From Chloroflexota bacterium (GTDB lineage Bacteria > Chloroflexota > Anaerolineae > Promineifilales > Promineifilaceae): a stretch of 6,550 nucleotides of DNA. Positions 1-4,942 of the stretch are shown piece by piece. The stretch lies in NCBI GenBank assembly GCA_008501785.1, contig QQUD01000572.1, positions 1-6,550 of the forward strand, written 5' to 3'. A model generated the notes under the pieces. That model was not told the origin of the DNA. It did not search any database and saw only the letters and a list, made by a program, of their open reading frames with translations. Every line of letters begins with the position of its first letter. Position 1 is the stretch's first letter. Both the position numbers and the translations under genes were made by a program.

Positions 1-234
1 GCAAATCCAGGAGCCATCTATCCGGTGATGACCATGTTGGAAAAACAAGGGTTTATCGTCGGCGAGTGGGAAGACCCATACAAACGTACCGTACGCATCT
101 ACCGGTTGACAGAAACGGGTCAGCAAGAAATGAGTCGGTTAAAAGCAATTGTGCGTCCAAAGCTCGAAGAAGCGATTGCGGTTTTGCAAGATTTGGCCAA
201 AGACCTCAATGGCAATGAGAGCGAATTTTTGTAA
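1..234 (+). CDS. PadR-family transcriptional regulator, C-terminal part (5' end outside window)
   Basis: The frame is open from base 1 and ends at TAA 232-234, so the visible 77 codons are the end of a longer gene; a GTG at 25 is internal, not a start. The residues PGAIYPVMTMLEKQGFI are the recognition-helix region typical of PadR winged-helix repressors, followed by the wing (WEDPYKRTVRIYRLTETG). The C-terminal stretch (about RLKAIVRPKLEEAIAVLQDL) looks helical, as expected for the dimerisation helix. PadR proteins are usually about 100-180 residues, so roughly 30-40 N-terminal residues are missing if this is a short (PadR-s1-like) form. These proteins are cytoplasmic DNA-binding repressors, often of their own operon; the ligand cannot be read from sequence. 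The small histidine-rich gene downstream on the same strand may be its operon partner. It is not obviously tied to the sugar operon, which is convergent and starts more than 6 kb away. Confidence 0.88.
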   Translation, partial: ANPGAIYPVMTMLEKQGFIVGEWEDPYKRTVRIYRLTETGQQEMSRLKAIVRPKLEEAIAVLQDLAKDLNGNESEFL

Positions 235-237
235 ATG

Positions 238-309
238 AGCCGTTAGCAATTAGCTGTTAGCATTTCGTTTCAAATGATAGCTAACGGCTAAAAGCTAATC
301 GCTATTAGC
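238..309. repeat. Short-period TTAGC/GCTAA inverted repeat cluster
   Basis: The gap between the regulator and the small gene is packed with TTAGC and its complement GCTAA. A perfect 10-bp inverted repeat is formed by AGCCGTTAGC (238-247) and GCTAACGGCT (280-289). A smaller hairpin lies inside it, CATTT (261-265) with AAATG (272-276). Further units are ATTAGC 249-254, GTTAGC 256-261, GCTAAT 294-299 and GCTATTAGC 301-309, spaced about 7 bases apart. There is no T-run after the stem, so it is not a standard terminator. It resembles dispersed heptamer-type intergenic repeats seen in some bacteria. Whether it has a role in RNA is unknown. Confidence 0.7.
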
Positions 310-314
310 ATCAC

Positions 315-325
315 AAGGAGATGAT
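315..325 (+). promoter_or_regulatory. Shine-Dalgarno element deciding the start of the histidine-rich gene
   Basis: AAGGAGATGAT matches the extended anti-SD complement AAGGAGGTGAT at 10 of 11 bases. The ATG at 321 sits inside this element and cannot use it, whereas the in-frame ATG at 336 lies 10 bases beyond its end (15 beyond AAGGAG, a rather long spacing). This favours 336 as the start. Confidence 0.6.
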
Positions 326-335
326 AATTAAAAAA

Positions 336-653
336 ATGACAGAAAAAGTAATTCAAGAAGTACGAATAATTGAGACAGATGAAGGGTATCGGATTGAGAT
401 CAATGGTGACAAGGAAAAATTGCGCCAGATGGGTTTTAGTCCTGAGCGGATGTTTAGGCGTGGCATGGGTTTTGGCATGATGGGAAAGCGTAAGCATGGT
501 GGTCATGGCCATCATCGGCATGGCCATCGCCGTCGTCGGATGCGTGGCCATTTTGGTCCAGGTTTTATGCCACCCTGGATGTGGCACAGTTGGGGCGATG
601 AGGTTGACGAAAATGACGAGCAAGATGTGCCTGAACACAAAGCACACGCCTAA
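336..653 (+). CDS. Small histidine/arginine-rich protein of unknown function
   Basis: I do not recognise a named family. The 105-residue product has three parts. An N-terminal module (1-40) begins MTEKVIQEVRIIETDEGYRI and looks like a short beta-hairpin plus helix. A basic, Gly/His/Arg/Met-rich centre (41-80) has histidines at 54, 57, 59, 60, 62, 64 and 72 and an RRRR run. A tail (81-105) starts with WMWHSW, becomes acidic, and ends HKAHA. There is no signal peptide or membrane segment. The His cluster could bind divalent metal and the basic patch could bind nucleic acid; both are inference. His/Gly/Arg-rich stretches of this kind also occur at the N-terminus of some PadR regulators, and this gene directly follows a PadR gene on the same strand, so a functional partnership is plausible. 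An earlier in-frame ATG at 321 would add five residues but overlaps the ribosome-binding site. Confidence 0.72.
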   Translation: MTEKVIQEVRIIETDEGYRIEINGDKEKLRQMGFSPERMFRRGMGFGMMGKRKHGGHGHHRHGHRRRRMRGHFGPGFMPPWMWHSWGDEVDENDEQDVPEHKAHA

Positions 654-661
654 AAAGTAAA

Positions 662-694
662 GGCTGACACGAGCACGCAATGTGTGTGTCAGCC
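662..694 (+). terminator. Stem-loop terminator after the histidine-rich gene
   Basis: GGCTGACAC (662-670) pairs perfectly with GTGTCAGCC (686-694). A possible inner CAC/GTG pairing (674-676 with 682-684) leaves a five-base loop. It begins 8 bases after the stop codon. The following sequence, CTTTGG, has only three T residues, so it is a GC-rich hairpin with a poor U-tract. It may work as a terminator or as a 3'-end protector. Confidence 0.6.
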
Positions 695-963
695 CTTTGG
701 CTACACTTGCAGGCCGTTGGATTGGTTGCTGAAGGAAAAGGGTTCGTGGGTAAGAGCTGAACCGCTTTTACAACCTGTCACGGTCTGTTTGTGTTTATTA
801 AGGATACAATAAGTCGTCAAATTTAATCAATATCAGTTTTCAAAAGATTGACCGAATTTAGTTGAAATTGACTTCCATCGGCCGTTAACCACCTTCAAAT
901 GGGGATCGCCGTTTATGAAAGTTTCCGGGGAAATTCCAAAATTTTGCGAATAGGAAATCGCGG
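695..963. other. Convergent intergenic region without a supportable gene
   Basis: This gap lies between the plus-strand small gene and the end of the minus-strand phosphorylase gene. I find no ORF with a credible ribosome site on either strand. It is AT-rich around 790-870. It holds one near-copy of the window's palindrome, TCGGCCGT at 878-885. A weak GCGA-N8-TCGC dyad at 946-961, just past the phosphorylase stop, might help end that transcript, but the stem is only four pairs. No tRNA, rRNA or CRISPR pattern is visible. Confidence 0.55.
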
Positions 964-2676
964 TTACGAGTTTGTCGACAGCCACAACACTTGATAGGGT
1001 GTGAGGGTGAGGGTGAGAAAACGGCCGTTTTCCACCAAAAACACCTCCCCCCCTATCAAATCACGCAACTGTGTGATTTGTTCTGATAATGGAATCGTCA
1101 CCTGCTGCACATCATTTGAAACATTGTGCAGGCAGAGCAGTTGATTTTCGTCACCGCGCCACAAAGCAAAAACAGCGGGATGAACATCGATAACTGCTTG
1201 CTTGCTCGTTGGATGAAAAGCTGATTCATTTCGCCGGTGTTGCAGCAGCTTCACATAGCCATTTAAGACATGATGCCGCAAAGCGTTCGTATCAGTTAGC
1301 TCAGTTTGCAGCATTTCACGATTCAATTTTTCACGGTTTATCGTGCGATTTCTGCCAGTTTGTTTGACACCTTCGTGCCAATTGCGTGAACCAAACAAGC
1401 TGTGGAAGTAAATCCCTGGAACGCCTTGTACTGCGAGCATAATAGCTTGCGATGCCAAAAAGCGTTTGGCAATCAATTCTAACGGCTCGTTTTTATTTGG
1501 ATCGCCCAGTGCTTCCAGGTAGTTGATATTTAATTCATAGGCGCTTTGTGAGCCATCAGAGTTGTTTTTGTATGAAACAAACCCGCCGAGCGCTTCAACA
1601 CGTTTGGCCATCTTGTCTATTGCTTCTTCCGGCAAAATCCCGCGTGCAGGCATGACGCCAATGCCATCATGTGAGGCGAGGAAGTTGAAAAAGGTGACTT
1701 GATCAGAAGGCAGCGCTAAACTGGCTGCCCATTTTGTTAGTGCTGCGGCATTGCCAGTATGAAAGGTATGGAGGGTGAGGGGCGGTAGTGAGAAGTTGTA
1801 CACCATCTGAGCTTCGTTGGTGCCATCTCCGAAGTAGGAGATGTTATCCTCGTGGGGTACGTTGGTTTCGGTGATGAGGGCCACGTGTGGCGCCACTTGA
1901 TTTAATACGCAGCGCATGAGCTGAATAGCACGATGGGCTTTGGGCAGGTGCAGGCAGCTTGTGCCAATCTCTTTCCACATAAAGCCAATCGCGTCGAGCC
2001 GAATGTAGCGTGCGCCATGTGTTACATAAAATAACAGGGTATCGGTGATGGCAAGCAGCACGTCGGGGTTGTCGTAGTTGAGATCGATTTGATCGGGGCT
2101 AAAGGTTGTCCAGACGTGTTTGGTGCCAGAGGTGGTTTCGACTGACGTTAGCAGGGGCAAGGCACGAGGCCGAAACACTGTCGATAAATCGGTATTTGGT
2201 TCGACGACGGTAAAGTAATTTTGATAGGTTGGATTGCCTGCTAAAAATTGTTGAAACCAGTTGCTTTGGGCAGATATGTGATTGATGACAGCATCAAACA
2301 TCAGGCCAAAGTTCTCGCCCAAACGAGACACGTCTTGCCAACTGCCAAAATCGGGATTGACGGCTTTGTAGTCAATTACAGAAAAACCATCATCAGATGA
2401 ATAGGGATAAAAAGGCAGGATGTGAATGGTGCTGATACGGCCGTTTACCCATTCCTCACAAAATTCTGCCAATGATTGCAGTGGCGGTTTGCCTGGTTCC
2501 TGTACCTGATCCCCATAGGTAATTAAAATGCTGTCACGTTCAGAGAAAACGGCCGTTTCCCCCTGCGGTAACTTATCTTGTGCATGCGCCATTAACCGTT
2601 TTAGCTTTTCGTATGTTGTTCTACCCACTTTTTCGCCATACAAAAAAACCAGGTGGTTAAGAATTTCAGTTGTCAT
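964..2676 (-). CDS. GH13_18 sugar phosphorylase (sucrose/glucosylglycerate phosphorylase-like, YcjM type)
   Basis: A cytoplasmic retaining phosphorylase of 570 residues, predicted to convert an alpha-glucoside plus phosphate to alpha-glucose 1-phosphate and the free aglycone. The GH13 barrel landmarks are present in order: LPFYPYSSDDGFSVIDY (88-104), region I DAVINH (128-133), nucleophile D228 in RLDAIGF, acid/base E270 in LITETNVPH, and the third catalytic Asp, D337, in ASHDGIG. GRNRTINREKL follows at 441-451. A beta-rich C-terminal domain (about 495-568) ends the protein. Classical sucrose phosphorylases are nearer 500 residues; the greater length and the ETNVPHEDNISYFG loop are more like the glucosylglycerate-phosphorylase branch (E. 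coli YcjM). Sucrose, sucrose 6'-phosphate or glucosylglycerol cannot be excluded. It is the last gene of the operon, 120 bases after the second permease. No strong Shine-Dalgarno is visible before the ATG, but the N-terminus (ILNHLVFLYGEK) fits the family. Three ACGGCCGT palindromes lie inside it. Confidence 0.9.
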   Translation of the reverse strand: MTTEILNHLVFLYGEKVGRTTYEKLKRLMAHAQDKLPQGETAVFSERDSILITYGDQVQEPGKPPLQSLAEFCEEWVNGRISTIHILPFYPYSSDDGFSVIDYKAVNPDFGSWQDVSRLGENFGLMFDAVINHISAQSNWFQQFLAGNPTYQNYFTVVEPNTDLSTVFRPRALPLLTSVETTSGTKHVWTTFSPDQIDLNYDNPDVLLAITDTLLFYVTHGARYIRLDAIGFMWKEIGTSCLHLPKAHRAIQLMRCVLNQVAPHVALITETNVPHEDNISYFGDGTNEAQMVYNFSLPPLTLHTFHTGNAAALTKWAASLALPSDQVTFFNFLASHDGIGVMPARGILPEEAIDKMAKRVEALGGFVSYKNNSDGSQSAYELNINYLEALGDPNKNEPLELIAKRFLASQAIMLAVQGVPGIYFHSLFGSRNWHEGVKQTGRNRTINREKLNREMLQTELTDTNALRHHVLNGYVKLLQHRRNESAFHPTSKQAVIDVHPAVFALWRGDENQLLCLHNVSNDVQQVTIPLSEQITQLRDLIGGEVFLVENGRFLTLTLTPYQVLWLSTNS

Positions 2677-2717
2677 AGTGAACCGTTTCTTTTATTGCGT
2701 AGATTTATGCCAAAGGT

Positions 2718-2783
2718 ATCACGAATAAACGAATGAAACGAATAGAAATATTTTAATAGTCGTCCATTCGTCCCATTCGTGAT
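2718..2783 (-). repeat. ACGAAT-type inverted repeat between permease and phosphorylase genes
   Basis: ATCACGAAT (2718-2726) is the exact complement of ATTCGTGAT (2775-2783), and ACGAATG (2729-2735) of CATTCGT (2765-2771). A further ACGA/TCGT pairing (2738-2741 with 2760-2763) extends the stem toward an AT-rich loop. The left arm therefore carries three ACGAAT units 8-9 bases apart, the right arm two. It lies in the 120-base gap before the phosphorylase gene. It may act as an RNA processing or stability element, or it may be a dispersed repeat. It is not a canonical terminator. Confidence 0.7.
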
Positions 2784-2796
2784 TTTAAACTTGTGA

Positions 2797-3699
2797 TTAC
2801 CCTTTGACACCACCAGCCGACAGGCCTTCGGCCAGATAACGTTCAAGCGCGAGGAACAGAACCATAATGGGCACAGTCATGATCGTCGATGCCGCCATGA
2901 CCACATGGGGGCGTGGTGATGGATCATTCCAAATCGTGTTGATTTTAATGGGCATGGTGAACAAATCGTGGCTGTTTAAAAAGACAAATGCGTATAGGAA
3001 CTCATTCCATGCAATCATTAAGGTGTAAATAGCCACAGAAACCAGTGCTGGAATTGCCAATGGCAGCGTAATGCGCCAGATAACTTCCAAACGGCTGCAC
3101 CCGTCAATTAGTCCCGCTTGTTCAATTTCTGAGGGGATGGTGCGGAAGTAGTTGGTGAGCATGTACAGTGCTACTGGCAATGTTTGTGCCAGGTAGGTAA
3201 ATACAAGCACGCCCAAATTGTCTTGCACATCAAAGCCAATGCGGTCGCCAATGCGAGCCAGCATCGAAAAGAGGGGAATGATGAGCAAGATTCCTGGAAA
3301 TAGGTATACGACCAGAATGGCGTTCACCATCAAATTTTTGCCTTTGAATTTGAGACGCGCAATGGCGTATGAACCAAACACAGCCAGGATGACAGCAATA
3401 ACGGCCGTTGGCACTGCCACAAAAATCGTGTTTTTAATATTTACCGCAAAATTCTGATAGCTTTCGTTATTGGGATCAAGCAGCTCTTCATAGGCCTCAA
3501 GCCGTAACGCACTGGGAATATAAACGGGTTCTCGGCCCCCAATTTCTGCGCGTGTTTTAAACGACGAGGCCACCATCCAATAAAATGGGAAGAGGATGCT
3601 GGTGAGGAAAAAAGTGAGAACAATAGCAAAAATTAGCTTTTGCAGATTCATTCGGGCTGCAAGTTGGTCTAAGAAATTCATATTTTGTGTATTCTGCAT
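2797..3699 (-). CDS. ABC sugar transporter permease, MalG/UgpE type (second permease)
   Basis: An inner-membrane subunit of a carbohydrate-uptake ABC importer, 300 residues. Six hydrophobic segments fall at about 22-45, 90-113, 125-147, 160-184, 215-238 and 265-288. The cytoplasmic EAA-type coupling loop, which docks on the ATPase, reads EQAGLIDGC...LP (193-213), with the conserved D199-G200. The C-terminal RYLAEGLSAGGVKG is the usual ending of MalG-like permeases. I place the start at ATG 3699 because AGGAG lies seven bases upstream; the frame is open to an ATG at 3819, but that would add 40 residues of non-family sequence and overlap the upstream permease gene. It follows the first permease by 82 bases and should form a heterodimer with it. 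EAA position 3 is Gly instead of the usual Ala, a mild variation. The substrate is inferred only from the neighbouring phosphorylase. Confidence 0.92.
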   Translation of the reverse strand: MQNTQNMNFLDQLAARMNLQKLIFAIVLTFFLTSILFPFYWMVASSFKTRAEIGGREPVYIPSALRLEAYEELLDPNNESYQNFAVNIKNTIFVAVPTAVIAVILAVFGSYAIARLKFKGKNLMVNAILVVYLFPGILLIIPLFSMLARIGDRIGFDVQDNLGVLVFTYLAQTLPVALYMLTNYFRTIPSEIEQAGLIDGCSRLEVIWRITLPLAIPALVSVAIYTLMIAWNEFLYAFVFLNSHDLFTMPIKINTIWNDPSPRPHVVMAASTIMTVPIMVLFLALERYLAEGLSAGGVKG

Positions 3700-3731
3700 G
3701 ATGTTTCTCCTGAAATTGCGCTTATGTAATT

Positions 3732-3765
3732 GGCAGAAATTTTTCAAACTCCAAAAACTTTTGCC
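3732..3765 (-). other. Stem-loop between the two permease genes
   Basis: Bases 3732-3744 and 3753-3765 form a 13-position stem around an 8-base loop. Read as minus-strand RNA it has 11 Watson-Crick pairs, one G-U pair and one A-C mismatch. It begins 16 bases after the first permease's stop codon and ends about 20 bases before the Shine-Dalgarno of the second. No T-run of note follows. It is a possible 3'-end or processing structure within the operon transcript. Confidence 0.5.
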
Positions 3766-3781
3766 GATCTCGTATGCGCGA

Positions 3782-4750
3782 TTACTCGTCGTCAATGTTA
3801 CGCATGACAATGCCCACATAAAACGCCATAAATGTAAGCAGAATGACCAGTAAAATCATCGCGGTTGCGGCACCGCGCCCAAAGTTGAACTGCTTAAAGC
3901 TAAATTGGTAGGTCAAAACAGGCAGCACATTGGTGCCAAATCCCCCACCAGTTAACAGAAAGATGTCATCAAATTTGTTGAAGGTCCACATCAGCCGCAG
4001 CAAAAAGATAGCACCCATCACATAGCGCAGTTCCGGCAATGTCACATTCCAGAACTTTTGCCAGGTGGTCGCCCCATCAACCGTAGCGGCTTCGTACAAG
4101 GTGTTGTCTATCGCTTGCAGCCGCGCCAAAATCATGAGCATGGCAAAGGGAAAGTAGCGCCATGCTTCAAATATGATGACGATGACGATTGCTAGCCCGC
4201 GCGTTGACAGAAAGGCCAAAGGTAAGTCGATGAAACCTAGCCGCATTAAAATATCATTGAGCACACCAGACGGGCTGGGATCGAGCAGCCAGCGCCAGAC
4301 AAAAGCCACACTGACAATGGGGGCGACGTATGGAAACAAGAAAACAGCACGGGTGATTCCGCGACCCCGAAACGGCTGATTTAGCAGCAGCGATGCCACC
4401 AATCCGACGAGCAGGGTGAGAACGGTTGATGTAAATGTGTAAACAATGCTGGTTACGGCTGCACCCCAACTGCCAAATCCCTGCCATTTAAAAGCAAAAT
4501 CATTAAAAACGGCGCGATAATTATCAAACCCAACAAATGGCGCATTAAACACATCATTTAAGTTGCCTAATGTGACATCCCGAAAGCTAATCCAAATGCT
4601 AAAAAACGCCGGGAAAAGAACTAAACCAAATACAATGAGTGCTGTGGGGGAGATTAGCATCCAGGCGAGGCGTGCTTCTTGCGCGTCTTTTGACCGCCAA
4701 CGACGGCGACGTGCGGAAACGGCCGTTTGCTTCTCCGATAACGCAGTCAT
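3782..4750 (-). CDS. ABC sugar transporter permease, MalF/UgpA type (first permease)
   Basis: An inner-membrane subunit of a carbohydrate importer, 322 residues. A basic cytoplasmic N-terminus (RRRRWRSK, 14-21) precedes six hydrophobic segments at about 30-55, 98-123, 133-156, 184-210, 243-262 and 293-316. A long outside loop (57-97) follows the first segment, as in UgpA-like permeases. The coupling loop is a textbook EAA motif, EAATVDGA...LP (220-239). Length and layout are normal for the family. The ATG is preceded by GAGG at five bases' spacing. It is transcribed after the binding-protein gene, from which it is separated by 192 bases that hold a hairpin and a repeat cluster, and before its partner permease. 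No ATPase gene is present in the window. Codons 9-11 (Thr-Ala-Val) fall on one of the ACGGCCGT palindromes. Confidence 0.93.
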   Translation of the reverse strand: MTALSEKQTAVSARRRRWRSKDAQEARLAWMLISPTALIVFGLVLFPAFFSIWISFRDVTLGNLNDVFNAPFVGFDNYRAVFNDFAFKWQGFGSWGAAVTSIVYTFTSTVLTLLVGLVASLLLNQPFRGRGITRAVFLFPYVAPIVSVAFVWRWLLDPSPSGVLNDILMRLGFIDLPLAFLSTRGLAIVIVIIFEAWRYFPFAMLMILARLQAIDNTLYEAATVDGATTWQKFWNVTLPELRYVMGAIFLLRLMWTFNKFDDIFLLTGGGFGTNVLPVLTYQFSFKQFNFGRGAATAMILLVILLTFMAFYVGIVMRNIDDE

Positions 4751-4798
4751 ATTTCCCTCTCTCTCTTCTTATTGAAGTCTTTTAATCAGACTGACCAT

Positions 4799-4877
4799 AC
4801 GTGATCGTGATCGTTTTCGTAGTTGTAATCGATATTATTTTCGATCACGATTACGAGTTACGATCACGATTACGAAT
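4799..4877 (-). repeat. ATCACGATTACGA direct and inverted repeat cluster before the first permease gene
   Basis: A 15-bp sequence, CGATCACGATTACGA, occurs twice head to tail at 4842-4856 and 4861-4875 (period 19). ATCGTGATCG at 4804-4813 is the exact complement of the first ten bases of both copies. In addition, 4817-4832 is complementary to 4841-4856 at 13 of 16 positions around an 8-base AT loop. Several alternative hairpins are therefore possible. It sits in the gap between the binding-protein and permease genes. Confidence 0.75.
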
Positions 4878-4889
4878 AAGGAATGAAGA

Positions 4890-4919
4890 GGGGGTGCAAC
4901 AAATAACTGCTGCACCCCC
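4890..4919 (-). terminator. Strong hairpin after the binding-protein gene (attenuator or 3'-end stabiliser)
   Basis: GGGGGTGCA (4890-4898) pairs perfectly with TGCACCCCC (4911-4919) around a 12-base loop. In the minus direction it begins 23 bases after the binding-protein stop codon and is followed by TCTTCATTCCTTATT, a pyrimidine-rich but broken tract. It probably causes partial termination or shields the upstream mRNA, giving more binding protein than permease, as is common in such operons. Full termination is less likely because no separate promoter is evident before the permeases. Confidence 0.65.
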
Positions 4920-4942
4920 ATAAAGTTAACTACTTATCGAAT

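Noticed and set aside
235..310. CRISPR-like array from repeated TTAGC units
   Set aside because: Units are only 5-7 bases, spaced about 7 bases and in both orientations; there are no uniform repeats with unique spacers.
288..680. Minus-strand frame opposite the small histidine-rich gene
   Set aside because: Its Met/Ala/Thr-rich run is the complement of the His/Arg-rich codons, it crosses the repeat and terminator regions, and it has no credible start context.
800..812. TACAAT as a promoter -10 on the plus strand
   Set aside because: No fitting -35 at 16-18 bases and no plus-strand gene downstream of it.
995..1016. GGTGTGAGGGTGAGGGTGAG run as a G-quadruplex or regulatory repeat
   Set aside because: It is inside the phosphorylase gene and encodes a normal beta-strand, LTLTLTP, near the C-terminus; the simple repeat is explained by the Leu-Thr codons.
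3782..3819. Overlap of the two permease genes suggesting translational coupling
   Set aside because: The overlap exists only if the second permease starts at 3819; the Shine-Dalgarno and family length support 3699, which leaves a gap.
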